Below, one piece after another: positions 11,734 to 22,196 of a stretch of DNA of 64,000 bases. The notes under the pieces are model-generated. The model ran no database searches, had not been told where the DNA came from, and saw only the letters and a program-made list of their open reading frames with translations. The position numbers and the translations under genes were made by a program. The stretch comes from Ryuthela nishihirai (taxonomy: Eukaryota > Arthropoda > Arachnida > Araneae > Heptathelidae), in contig JAWZYU010000010.1 of assembly GCA_038380435.1 (NCBI GenBank), forward strand, positions 45,852,135 to 45,916,134, given 5' to 3'. Each line of letters starts with the position of its first letter. Position 1 is the first letter of the stretch.

Positions 11734-12560
11734 TTATATCTTAATTTCTTTCAGAATTACCTTCGTATTTCTACCGTTGAAGACAAATGACTTTACACGT
11801 GCAACACATGCCTGCTTCTCCGCTATAAAGAGTTCAGTCTCTCTCTTTTTTCTAATTATTCTTTCCGCAATTTTCGATTACTATCTTTTCCAAAAATTCC
11901 TCAATATTACTCGGTTTCGTTTACCTACATATGCCACGTAATCTTTTCCTTTATCTTCCAGCACTTCCATTATATATTCATTTATGATTTGCGTTAAGAA
12001 AGTTTTCTCTTTTCCTCCTCGGCATTTCAAAATTACAAATCACTATTACTCCTGGACCAGGAGCTCTGCCATATATTTAATACTTTTTTTATTTCTATTG
12101 TTCTCTTACTCTTTTATTCTGTTATCTCAATATCGCATCTTGCATTCAATATCCATATTTCTGTCTACTACGAATCAATTTCTCTTTTCCTTTAACGTAT
12201 CTTCATTCGTCATCCAATCCTTTAAAATGTAGAATTAGAAAAGTTTTCAGGTATTAAACTACTGACGTTTATCAAGACCTCCTACCCCTCTATCGTTTTC
12301 TGCAACCTATCTAACTCTTCATCTTTTTCGCATTTCTTATTCAAATCATCATTTTCTTCTTTAGTGATTTAGGATTTCGCTTCATTTCCTTCCCTGTATA
12401 GTCTATAATCGTCATCTTGTTTTTCGCATTCAGCAATTGTTTCATTAGCTTCCTTTCAGATATCCATATCATTTAAATAATATCTTCTTTCAACCAAAGT
12501 TTCCTCTCTTGATTCATTTCTCTTAGATATTACTTTGATACTACTTGAATATAAGATTAT
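11734..12560 (-). pseudogene. Degenerate minus-strand ORF with charged, coiled-coil-like protein
   Basis: The minus strand is purine-rich and reads as protein in linked frames. From upstream: ETLVERRYYLNDMDI, NETIAECEKQDDDYRLYREG (about 12400-12460), NDDLNKKCEKDEELDRLQKT (about 12295-12350), then EYIMEVLEDKGKDYVAYVGK (about 11930-11990), then IAERIIRKKRETELFIAEKQ through a VKSFVFNGRNTKVILKEIKI ending at a TAA (11734-11736). Glu/Lys/Asp-rich heptad-like spacing suggests a coiled coil. Frameshifts and stops interrupt it. I do not recognise the family; a LINE ORF1- or gag-like protein is one possibility. The right arm keeps only the C-terminal part (about 33190-33500). Confidence 0.5.
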
Positions 12561-12995
12561 TAACGATGGTATTCTTTCCACTCTAGTCTCCATCCAATTT
12601 CATTTTACTTTCTAATCACTCCATAACGGATCTTTATTATTTTATTCCGGAATATGTAATTTCCATTTCGATATGTTAATTACTTGTTAACCTTTCTTCT
12701 TCTCTGTATCATACACTGCATTACCAAAACTGTTTTAATAGTTGTGTGATATTTGAATGGTAAGGAGTATTCAAGGATTTCTAATTCTATATAACGTGGA
12801 TTTTTACGAAAAATGTTACTAGAGGTAAATTGAAGATCTCACACAAATTTCACTAAATTTTAATTTTCAACAATTTTCATTTGATGTTTAAAGAGGTATG
12901 GAGACCGAAACAACAGCGTCGCTGATTATAATTTATCTCAAAACTTAATTGAAACACAAGAATTGTTACCACAAATCGTTTACGAAAATAAACGT
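12054..12995. other. Left-arm-only 0.94 kb segment
   Basis: Right-arm sequence runs without a break from the partner of 12995 (CTCGTAAAA, about 33168) to the partner of 12054 (CCAGGAGGAATAGT, 33171). The left arm has an extra 0.94 kb that contains most of the coiled-coil-like pseudogene. Because the ORF reads across the left boundary at 12054, a deletion in the right arm is more likely than an insertion in the left. Confidence 0.75.
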
Positions 12996-13150
12996 AATTT
13001 TACGAGAACATTTAACAGCATTTACTGTTAAATGTTCCTTATTTCAACAACTTTTAAATATCAAGCAAATATTGTTGAATATCGAGATTTAGAGAAATTT
13101 GAATGAGATCTTCAAAAAGTATTTTTTCTGTTAAAAGTTTATTTTTAAAG
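12820..13150. repeat. Relic foldback MITE with central palindrome; partial mirror near 33010-33170
   Basis: AAGATCTCACACAAATTTCA on the left pairs with GAAATTTGAATGAGATCTTC on the right. Near the centre GAACATTTAACAG (13006-13018) and CTGTTAAATGTTC (13025-13037) form a perfect 13 bp hairpin with a 6 nt loop. Same architecture as the foldback MITE at 35910-36468. Confidence 0.65.
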
Positions 13151-13256
13151 TTGAGTACCTTTGAATATGGGTTTCCTTCCTTCCATTCACAACGTATCCG
13201 ATCACTTTGGGAAATTTATTGTAATTGATGGAGAGGGGGGCGGTGTATATATGTGT

Positions 13257-13590
13257 GTGAGGGGCTCAATCGGTAGCGCGCTAGACTCGTAATCTGCAGT
13301 TCCGAGGTTGGAGCCCCACCTAGACTGGTTTTGAGATTATATCAGCATCCCTTCCAGCGATGGGCTTGCAAATACTACCGTCCGTCAGATGAGATGTAAA
13401 GCCGTGGCTGTGTGCGGGAGTGCCATACTTGTGCATATTAAAGAACATGGTGGAGGGACTTAACTGGAGGCTACCATGTGTCTCCTAACAGCTGGCCAAT
13501 GAGTTCTTTCTCTGAGTCCTTGGGTTCTTGTGAACTGGCAGTTGGATGCAAAAAACAATGTCGCTCGGAGGTAAAACAACTCTTTTAACA
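13257..13590 (+). repeat. SINE S1 copy, left arm; mirror at 32583-32910
   Basis: tRNA-like head: GGGGCTCAATCGGTAGCGCG (A box), then ACTCGTAATCTGCAG and GAGGTTGGAGCCCCAC (eroded B box). The body and the GGAGGTAAAACAACTC end follow. The right-arm copy sits beside a C10+ run (32924-32934). Confidence 0.82.
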
Positions 13591-14468
13591 TCAAAATTAT
13601 TATCTAGAAATAGACTAAGTCGCATTTATTGCGCAGAGCTAATCAAATGCGTCCGAAGAAATAAATTTTGTTACCCCTGAAGTTTATGAAAAAAATATGG
13701 AACAAAAAAGCAAAAAACACTTTTTTTTTCTTTTTTCTAATACACTGTAGGAATATTCCTGGTAATAGAGTGTATGATGCATATTACCAAAATGGTTTTT
13801 GACCAAATTGAAATGGAAAACAGACTGGTTAAAAATACTTAATTATGTATTTACCAAAAACAGACAAATAATAATATTTATTAATATTGTTCACAAATCT
13901 GCCAAAAATTAAGTTTTCGTAGCAAATAGTAAATCCGCGAAGCTAACATCCGCAGAACATATAAATGCAAAAAAAAATTATGGCAGAATATAAATAATAA
14001 TGATAAAATATAATTTATCGCTATTTTCCTTCACTTCTGTATGAATCACTGTCATGGCTCGAAAACAGAATGGAAATAAAAAAGAAATGTGGACCACGAG
14101 AATCATCTGGAGTTAACAATAAAATAAAACTTTCCGGTTTGAAAATATAACTAATATGTATGTGTCTTGCAGAGGAAATTGTCATACTTTGAGAACTCGG
14201 TAAAGACATATACTAATTCCGTAGCCAACCAGATGGCAGCACTATCAGCTGCTTAAAATGGACTGTAAATGGTTTTGATAGAAGTGTGGGCATTGCCAGG
14301 GTAGGATTTACACTTCTGGCACCTGTAGGCAAAGTAAGTGACAGTGTGACTTTATGTGCAATAGCTTACTTCTTATCAGAAATACTATTTTTTTTGCTTT
14401 CAGAACCATGAAGAAAAGATATAATGTATTTGAAAAGGATATAGGAATTTTAATGATGTCAATTTGGG

Positions 14469-15397
14469 TTGTTTCATCTCTGAGCGGCAATTTCTTTTTC
14501 GCACAATAGGCTAAATAACAAGTTGCAAGGACCGCAAATGCTCAAAGAAGGTTCTGGAGGGGAATTCATTGGACAGCTGTTAGGCCCCCCCCAATAGGGG
14601 ACCACCTTGTCATGGTGGGGGGGCCTAGGGTCCAGCAACCTGGTCAAAGGCTGTGCCGACCATCGTGGCTGCACCGGTTGGACACAGCTAAGACCAACCG
14701 AGGTTGACGATGCCGCTGACCGATTCCGTGTTGACCGGTTCGACGGTGACGGTATCTGAGACCTCACCTATCAGGTGCTCTGGGTGAGCAGTTCGAGGAC
14801 TCTTCTGAAAAGATTTGTGCCCCAGTAGGTCGAGTCCTCACCAAAGTCTGGGCCTTACTAAAAGTTTCCACCCCGGATGCCGAGCGAACTTGGATCTATA
14901 TATCCTCGTTCATGGCTAACTGGGGAACAAATTAAAGTTAGGTTTCTTCCAGTGGTCAGCTTTCCTTCTATAGGACTGCTGCCATGTGAGGTTGGGTTGA
15001 GGAGCGCCTATAGTGCGTATTCCTTGCCCCCGGCTCTAGAAAGCTCGGCTTTTCGTAACTGGTAGTGTCGTATAGGCGGAATCGGGAATTGCCGTGGTTG
15101 CTTAAGATCGCAACACAAGAGAGGACAGCTATTAGGAGACTGATGGTAGTCTCCCGTCAAGCCTATCTAGCACGTTCTTTAAAGTGCACAGGATATGATA
15201 TTCCAGCACACGCGGCCACGACGTAATGTCCCATCCGACAGACGGCGCCCTTTCCAAACCCATCGGTGACTCCCTACTGACAGTCGGCAGGGAGTTTTGC
15301 GGAAATAAATCTCAACGCTGACCATAGTAGGACTCGAACCTGGGAATTGCAGATATGATTTATGGGCAGGTTGGCTCCCGACTGATCCACTCGTGTC
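14469..15397 (-). repeat. SINE S1 (copy A) split by a 538 bp insert
   Basis: SINE pieces 14469-14584 and 15123-15397; between them lies the 538 bp insert flanked by GGACAGCTGTTAGG. The tRNA-like head at the right end reads GACTCGAACCTGGGAATTGC. The intact right-arm counterpart is 31315-31700. Confidence 0.85.
14585..15122 (+). mobile_element. 538 bp retroposon-like insert, copy A
   Basis: Flanked by a 14 bp target duplication, GGACAGCTGTTAGG (14571-14584) and GGACAGCTATTAGG (15123-15136). It starts with a C run and CAATAGGGGACCACC and ends GCAACACAAGA; there are no inverted terminal repeats. A long target duplication without terminal repeats points to LINE-type mobilisation (a short retroposon or heavily deleted LINE). 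It is GC-rich compared with the flanks and has no intact ORF; the minus frame 14474-14767 is an accidental open stretch. Class not identified. Confidence 0.75.
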
Positions 15398-15659
15398 CAT
15401 AAAGATTTATGAAAGCGTATGCTTATATAACTTTCGTTATTATTGCAGAGCTTGATGTTTGAAAATAAAGAATACTTTTCAATTTTAATGAACATTGGAC
15501 ACTTTGGTTTCATTAAAATATCTTTGTTCTTTAAAAATATTCATGGATCATTTTTATAAGTATTCTCTAATTAGTTATGAGAGACAATAAAGGCGTTGTG
15601 CACAAATTCTTTACTTTTTTCCTATTTATCTCATTTAGATCAAGTACAAATGAGATGTA

Positions 15660-16161
15660 CAGTAGAACCCTGAATATCCGACCTTAACTAGACCGAAGTG
15701 TGGTCGGATAACCGAAAGTGTCATGTAATACGAATAACATTAACATCATGGAACAAACTGTTGGAAAACATTTAAAATAAAATCAATCTATTGAATATTG
15801 AATCAATCGGCGAGTATCATGTAAACATAATTTAATTGTTACGGCAACGAGCGTTGTTGCACAGGATTGGAAATAACGACTTTTATTAAGAACTCGTTCG
15901 CTTGTTTATCATTATATATTAATCCGTGATTTTGGTGGATTGAGGCCAACTTTTTGACTCAACTTTTTGTATGGTTGCGATGAACTATGTTACGATCAGA
16001 TGAAGCTGCATACCGAATTTGATGATCCCTAGATCTTACCCTTTAGGAGTAAGTTTAGAACAAACAGACAGTCTCTCTGCCTGATTTTCGCCGAGACTGT
16101 AGTCAAGTCGGATAACATGGAAAGTCGGATAACCGAAGGTCGGATAATCGGGGTTCTACTG
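15660..16161. mobile_element. pogo-like MITE, copy A
   Basis: 502 bp with terminal repeats CAGTAGAACCCTGAATATCC and its complement ending GGGGTTCTACTG, flanked by TA on both sides (15658-15659, 16162-16163). These ends and TA sites are those of pogo/Tigger-type elements of the Tc1-mariner superfamily. No coding sequence. Confidence 0.9.
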
Positions 16162-16572
16162 TATTTAAATTTCGGTATCTGTTTACAGTATACGTTTATA
16201 ATAAAAGGGTTTGACTTAGCGGGATAAAGCTCCAGCCTCCAAAACTGGTTATTTCAAGATTCATTTTTTTTTCTTACCGGTACGCTTCAAATCAAAGCTT
16301 TGAGCGGAAATTCACGCATAGGCATACCCTCACTCCCGTGAAGTCATCTTACAGGGGGTAATAGAATGACGTGTTTGGTGAAGAAAGTACAGTACCCCGG
16401 TATTTTCTATTTCTCCTTATATTTTTCTAAAATTTTTAATAATTTGGGAATTTTTAATGTGAAATAAATATTAATATTCTTGAATACTAATCTATTCCGT
16501 TTTTTAAAAAACAATAAAAAGATGTAAGATTGTTATCTAGTGTAATATTCTTAAGTTAAAAAAAATAAATAA

Positions 16573-16767
16573 ATACCCCCTCAAGCAGCTGCTTGCCACA
16601 GAGCTGACAGGAGCCTATCAGTTTACATGCCACAGTAGGAGATCTGAGAGAATGGCAGGACGTCAGCAGATAAACGACACACACACATCCATGCCTAAAT
16701 CCGAGGTTCGAACCCAGGTCTCTTAGATAAGTAGCCAAGTGTGCTAACCACTCGGCCACGGAACGGC
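16573..16767 (-). repeat. tRNA-derived SINE family S2
   Basis: On the minus strand it starts GCCGTTCCGTGGCCGAGTGG (A-box-like TGGCCGAGTGG) and continues to CCTGGGTTCGAACCTCGG (B box GGTTCGAACC), the polymerase III promoter of a tRNA gene, then a body ending AGCAGCTGCTTGAGGGGGTA before TTTATTTATT. It lies between the two tandem copies. Related copies: 47115-47275 and a tail fragment at 58668-58700. Confidence 0.82.
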
Positions 16768-17014
16768 TTATTCTTAACTTAGTTTATTAAAATTAAAAGC
16801 AAATTTTTCAGAAAAACAAAACTTTTCACTTATATTTTCATCACTCAATTTGCATATTCTAAACTCAGATACCAAATTTAAGCATTGTTTAGAATAATAT
16901 ATATATCGGAGATTCAGTGTAACTTTTAAATTGAAGAAATATTTTGACGTGTTCAACTAGCTGGAAAGTATCCACTCTTAGCTTAACGTCGATATTAAAT
17001 CTAGAGAAAATTTA

Positions 17015-17095
17015 TCTTGAGCTGGGTGAGATATGAACCCACGACCTCCTAATAAATGTGTCAAGTGCTCTGCCCACTGGGTTACCGGCCGCCGA
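17015..17095 (-). repeat. tRNA-like SINE head
   Basis: Minus strand: GGCGGCCGGTAACCCAGTGG GCAGAGCAC... with a B-box-like GTGGGTTCATATCTCACC. A degenerate tRNA shape without a convincing anticodon arm; most likely a SINE head of a third family. Confidence 0.5.
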
Positions 17096-17826
17096 TCATA
17101 ATCTCCTCTAATTGATATTGAACATTCTTACCTACAGTACACAACTCTACGTCTCTTGATGGGCGACCTGTTGCTGAGCGGTCAGAACAATTTACATGTT
17201 AACAAGAACCAAAACAGACAAATAATAATATTTATTAATATTGTTCACAAATCTACTAAAAATTACGTTTTCGTAGCAAATAGTAAATCCGCGAAGCTAA
17301 CATCCGCAGAACATACAAATGCAGAAAAAAAAATTATGGCAGAATATAAATAATAATGATAACATATAATTTATCGCTATTTTCCTTCACTTCTGTATGA
17401 ATCACTGTCATGGCTCGAGAACAGAATGGAAATAAAAAAGAAATGTGGACCACGAGAATCATCTGGAGTTAATAATAAAATAAGACTTTGGGGTTTGAAA
17501 ATATAACTAATATGTATGTGTCCTGCAGAGGAAATTTTCATACTTTGAGAACTCGGTCAAGACATTTACTAATTCCGTGGCCAACCAGATGGCAGCACTA
17601 CCAGCTGCTTAAAATTGACTGTAAATGGTTTCGATAGAAGTGTGGGTATTGCCAGGGTCGGATTTACACTTCTGGTGCCTGAAGGCAAAGTAAGTGACAG
17701 TGCGACTTTATGTGCAATAGCTTTCTTCTTATCAGAAATACTATTTTTTTTTTGCTTTCAGAACCATGAAGAAAAGATATAATGTATTTGAAAAGGATAT
17801 AGGAATTTTAATGATGTCAATTTGGG

Positions 17827-18752
17827 TTGTTTCATCTCTGAGCGGCAATTTCTTTTTCACACAATAGGCTAAATAACAAGTTGCAAGGACCGGAAATGCT
17901 CAAAGAAGGTTCTGGAAGGGAATTCACTGGACAGCTGTTAGGCCCCCCCAATAGGGGACCACCTTGTCGTGGTGGGGGGGGCCTAGGGTCCAGCAACCTG
18001 GTCAAAGGCTGTGCCGACCGGCGTGGCTGCACCGGTTGAACACAGCCAAGACCAACCAAGGTTGACGATGCCGCTGACCGGTTCCGTGTTGACCGGTTCG
18101 ACGGTGACGGTATCTGAGACCTCACCTATCAGATGCTCTGGGTGAGCAGTTCGAGGACTCTCCTGAAAAGATTTGTGCCCCAGTAAGTCGAGTCCTCACC
18201 AAAGTCTGGGCCTTACTAGGAGTCTCCACCCCGGATGCCGAGCGAACTTGGATCTATATATCCTTGTTCATGGCTAACCGGGGAACAGATTAAAGTTAGG
18301 TTTCTTCCAGTGGTCAGCTTTCCTTCTATAGGACTGCTGCCATGTGAGGCTTGTGTTGAGGTGCGCCTATAGGGCGTATTCCTTGCCCCGCCTGTAGAAA
18401 GCTCGGCTTTTCGTAACTGGTAGTGTCGTATAGGCGGAATCGGGAATTGCCGTGGTTGCTTAAGATCGCAACACAAGAGAGGACAGCTGTTAGGAGACTG
18501 ATGGTAGTCTCCCGTCAAGCCTATCTAGCACGTTCTTTAAAGTGCACAGGATATGATATTCCAGCACACGCGGTCACGACGTAATGTCCCACCCGACAGA
18601 CGGCGGCCTTTCCAAACCCATCGGTGACTCCCTACTGACAGTCGGCAAGGAGTTTTGCGGAAATGAATCTCAACGCTGACCATACTAGGACTCGAACCTG
18701 GGAATTGCAGATATGATTTATAGGCAGGTTGGCTCCCGACTGATCCACTCCT
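17827..18752 (-). repeat. SINE S1 (copy B) split by the same insert
   Basis: SINE pieces 17827-17942 and 18481-18752, duplicated from copy A together with the insert. Confidence 0.85.
17943..18480 (+). mobile_element. 538 bp retroposon-like insert, copy B
   Basis: Same length and ends as the copy A insert, target duplication GGACAGCTGTTAGG at 17929-17942 and 18481-18494 (perfect here). It was copied by the tandem duplication rather than inserted anew, since site and flanks are identical. Confidence 0.78.
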
Positions 18753-19017
18753 GTCCATAAAGATTTATTATGAAAGCGTATGCCTTATATAACCTTCGTT
18801 ATTATTGCAGAGCTTGACGTTGGAAAATAAAGAATACTTTTCAATTTTAATGAACATTGGACAATTTTGTTTCAGTAAAATATCTTTGTTCTTTAAAGAA
18901 TGGATCATTTTTATAAATATTCTCTAATTAGTTATGAGAGGAAATAAAGGCGTTGTGCACAACTTCTTTACAGTTTTCCTATTTATCACATTTTTTATCA
19001 AGTACAAATGTGATTTA

Positions 19018-19477
19018 CAGTAAAACCCTGAATATACGACCTTAACTGGACCGAAGTGTGGTCGGATAACCGAAAGTGTCATGTAATACGAATAACATCA
19101 ACATCATGGAACAAACTGTTGAAAAACATTTAAAATGAAATCAATCTATTGAATATTGAATCAATCGGCGAGTATCATGTAAACATAATTTAATTGTTAC
19201 GGCAACGAGCGTTGTTGCACAGGATTGGAAATGACGACTCCGTGATTTTGGTGGATTGAGGCCAACTTTTTGACTCAACTTTTTTTATGGTTGCGATGGA
19301 CTCTGTTACGATAAGATGAAGCTGCATACCGAATTTGATTATCCCTAGATCTTACCCTTTAGGAGTAAGTTTAGAACAAACAGACAGTCTCTCTGACTGA
19401 TTTTCGCCGAGACTGTAGTCAAGTCGGATAACATGGAAAGTCGGATAACCGAAGGTCGGATAATCGGGGTTCTACTG
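19018..19477. mobile_element. pogo-like MITE, copy B
   Basis: 460 bp, same ends and TA flanks (19016-19017, 19478-19479). It carries an internal deletion of about 40 bp relative to copy A (joined at GACGACTCCGTGATTTTG). Confidence 0.9.
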
Positions 19478-19663
19478 TATTTAAATTTCGGTATCTCTTT
19501 ACAGTATACGTTTATAATAAAAGGGTTTAATTTAGCGGGATAATGCTCCAGCCTCCGAAACTGGTTATTTCAAGATTCATTTTTTTTTCTTACCGGTACG
19601 CTTCAAATCATAGCTATATGCGGAAAATCACACACACGCGTCTCGTCACTCCAGTGATCCAAT

Positions 19664-19702
19664 AGTCATCTTACAGGGGGTATTACCCCCTGTAAGATGA
19701 CT
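19664..19702. repeat. Near-perfect 19 bp palindrome
   Basis: AGTCATCTTACAGGGGGTA, one spacer base, then its exact complement TACCCCCTGTAAGATGACT. The right arm (about 30352-30375) has only one orientation of this sequence, so the palindrome was formed locally in the left arm. Confidence 0.9.
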
Positions 19703-19840
19703 GTTTAATAGAGTGTAGTCTGAAAATGATCCCTCAGACTCCCAGAAAAATAAAACATTAAATTGAAATTTATAGTTTTGTTGAAAATGCATTTCTTCCG
19801 CAACTTTCAATTATAAAGAAACATTTGTTATTTATGTCTG

Positions 19841-20500
19841 TGTTACCGCTAAAGCTCGAAAGCCGGTAATGTGCACATTACCTAGCCAATCTGCAGATTA
19901 ACTGATTTGCTCCGTTAACGTGCGGAATCAAGAGTTTTCCGCATTTTACCTAGGTAATGTTCACATTAACGGCTTCCGTATCGTTAAAGCTCAAAAGTTT
20001 GTTTCTCTCATAGTGGTGAATCTCTTGAATATGAATCTTCGTGTCACGTGATTCACTCGTCCGCATTATAAAAAACGCCCGGATGAGCGAAGACCAAGTG
20101 ACAACGAATCGCTAAAGTGATTCATTCTTGATAACGAATCACTAAATTGATTCGTTCCCACTTGGCTTGCTCATTTTGGGGGCGTTTTTTATAATTCGGA
20201 CGACTGATTCATGTTGACAGAGGGATGGCCCTGGTTTCAACTCTACTCTCGGACACTAGATAAATAACATTATGTTAATTTAAGCGTACAGAAACGTTCC
20301 TGTTGTTCCAGCAAAGATCTTATTTTCAACTTTAACGAGTGCCTAGTAGGTAATGTGCAGATTAGCCAGGTAATTTGCAGATTACCTAGTTAATTTGAGA
20401 AATGAAACAATTTTCTGCACGTTAACGGATCACTCTAGTTAATCTGCATAATACCTAGATAATCTGTAGAATAGCTGATTTCTGCACTTTAGCGGTAACA
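19841..20500. mobile_element. MITE with 3 bp target duplication and internal palindromes (left arm only)
   Basis: Terminal repeats TGTTACCGCTAAAG and CTTTAGCGGTAACA; flanking TCT on both sides (19837-19839 and 20501-20503, with one extra G at 19840). The right arm has the empty site at about 30226. Inside, TTATAAAAAACGCC...GAGCGAAGACCAAGTG (about 20067-20101) faces CACTTGGCTTGCTCATTTTG...GGCGTTTTTTATAA (about 20158-20194), and GAATCGCTAAAGTGATTC and GAATCACTAAATTGATTC are small palindromes in tandem. Motifs like AATTTGCAGATTACC recur. No ORF. Superfamily uncertain. Confidence 0.82.
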
Positions 20501-20509
20501 TCTACATTC

Positions 20510-20635
20510 TCCTGGCCTTTGTTTTGTTTTACATTTGAGCGGCACGTCACAAAAAGAGCTAAATTGCAAAGAGATCACAAGGAAGCCAAAAGCTCAGCAT
20601 TTTCAAGATTTAAAAAAACAGCTGTGAAACCAAAC
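20510..20635 (-). repeat. Partial SINE S1; mirror at 30085-30220
   Basis: Starts GTTTTGTTTTACATTTGAGC, with GCAAAGAGATCACAAGGA and AGCTCAGCATTTTC. Tail only. Confidence 0.65.
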
Positions 20636-20640
20636 TGAAA

Positions 20641-22196
20641 ATGTTATATTGTAATTGAAATCCAGACCTTGTACAGGGTCGCTCCTCCTCCCCTTTATCT
20701 TTTTTCAGATTCAGGCGTGGGTTAAATTGTAGTAATGTAATAGAAAAGCGAGGAATTTTCTTAACGGGAAGAATCTGCCTGCTGTTAATTAAATGCTCAG
20801 TTGAAAAATCATTAATGTGTAAAATAAATCGTTATCTACGCCGCTACTGAAAAATGTTTTACCGGTACTCCGTACTGGCAAATAATTTCTTGCCGATACG
20901 GCGTACCGGCCTACTTTCACCACTGGTTATTAATGTTGATTCTACTAGTGGACTGATAAGAAAAATAAGGGCGTTTAAGACACTTAAAAGTGTTAATGAG
21001 GAGATTTTATGTTAGTCGAATATACTGAGCTGATTTCAACTTTTCCCGTACGAAGAGTTCAACAATTGGTGTATAGTTACATTTAGTTTGTTCACAAGAA
21101 TTGGTAAGGTTAATCTCGATAGACTGCAGATTTGTTTATAAATATGATTGTACCTCTCATCGACTGACATAAGCCTTATTCTATGATTTGAGTGTAAATG
21201 GTAATATGATGCTAAGTTCTTCTGAAGATTTATTTTTATACTAATATAGATTTGTGTTGGTTGACTTTCATCATCATCCTCAAGCAGCCATGGGCTACGG
21301 AGGTCCATCCAGACCGTGCAATTTAGTTCTCCAAGCATATCTGTCCTGAGCTACATCTGCTGCATCTGGCCACTGCACACTAATTCTAACAAGGTCCTGT
21401 TGACTTTAGTTTATATAAAGTTTTAATTCATACTTTTGTAATAAATTACATTATTTTAGAATTTTAATTGTTATATACTATATTTTTTGAACTCACGCGC
21501 AGTTTCATCTATTTAATTCATAACAATATGATGTGGAACTGTCAACTCTTCATCATAAGAACTTTGTATTTTACTTTGATGAACCTTTTTGTCTCACTGT
21601 ACAGCTGGGGTCGGCAACTCTTTGTTAACGCGTTTTGTAATTGGAACTGTGGAATTTATTAGAGGGCCACACTAGAGGCATTAATAGGCGGTACAATGTA
21701 TACAAAAATAAATATGTGATGTTTTATAATCGATTTATTACCAAAAAATAATTATGTACTTGCATATTTTTACAATTTTTTTAGCTCAAATGAAAATAAT
21801 ATTTGAATATACTAAAAATACCCAAATGTTTTACATATGAACAAGAAATGTTTATCTAAAATATTGTTACAACAGATGGGCGTGCTGCAGTGAGTTTATG
21901 ATAAACGTGACATGAACACTCGCCTATGCTTCTGCGTGAGATTTATGTAACGAACGAATTGAAATGCAGAACCGATCTGAAAAATAGAAAGATGGAATTG
22001 TAACGTTAGAGTGTGGATAGGTGAAAGGGGACGCAGTTAGTCTCAGTATATGCTCGATAAGTGTTTCAAAAGGAGAAATATTTTATATGGTGAGTGCGCG
22101 GGAGGTTGATTAGTTCTATTAGTGTGAAACCTAACGAGTTAATACAGAAAATCATAAAGGTTTGCGCCTGAAGTGAGGGGTGAAAAAAGAAGGACA
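20641..22196. other. AT-rich arm interior with LTR-family fragments, no gene
   Basis: Contains diverged segments of the solo-LTR family (about 21036-21460 and 21860-22196) and a piece with CTGGGGTCGGCAACTC (21605-21620), a hAT-like end motif without a visible partner. The 100-codon frame at 21036-21338 (minus) lies within the LTR-family repeat, and its right-arm mirror (29382-29615) is broken. Confidence 0.5.

Larger units (their letters stand above)
13853..16371 (+). repeat. Tandem segmental duplication, copy A (left arm)
   Basis: About 2.5 kb starting AAACAGACAAATAATAATAT and ending around CAGGGGGTAATAG. It is repeated in the same orientation as copy B, 3.35 kb downstream. Contents in order: AT-rich sequence, SINE S1 with a 538 bp insert, and a pogo-like MITE. 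The right arm has a single version (about 30375-32315). Confidence 0.9.
17204..19687 (+). repeat. Tandem segmental duplication, copy B (left arm)
   Basis: Direct repeat of copy A with only scattered differences, including the same 538 bp insert in the same SINE at the same base, and a roughly 40 bp deletion inside its pogo-like MITE. Shared insert plus absence in the right arm means the insert landed before this tandem duplication but after the arms separated. Confidence 0.9.
1..22196 (+). repeat. Left arm of a giant inverted repeat
   Basis: Read directly: the first bases (AATTGGGGAAATTAATCG) reappear as the reverse complement ending at 42846, and collinear inverse matches continue inward to about 22196, where the arms lose homology a few bases after a shared CCTGAAGTGAGGG motif. 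In a 120 bp sample (21601-21720 against 28960-29080) I count about three mismatches, and other stretches look similar or somewhat worse. The arm may continue upstream of the window because homology is still present at base 1. It is 7.8 kb longer than the right arm because of the insertions listed separately. It contains only repeats and pseudogenes. Confidence 0.95.

Noticed and set aside
14474..14767. 97-codon minus ORF, repeated at 17832-18125
   Set aside because: Lies across the SINE and the 538 bp insert; the repeat is due to the tandem duplication, not to a gene family.
16573..16767. Functional tRNA gene
   Set aside because: Good A and B boxes but no intact cloverleaf, and the SINE body and related copies elsewhere explain it.
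21036..21338. 100-codon minus ORF with partial mirror at 29382-29615
   Set aside because: Inside LTR-family sequence; no motif and broken in the other arm.
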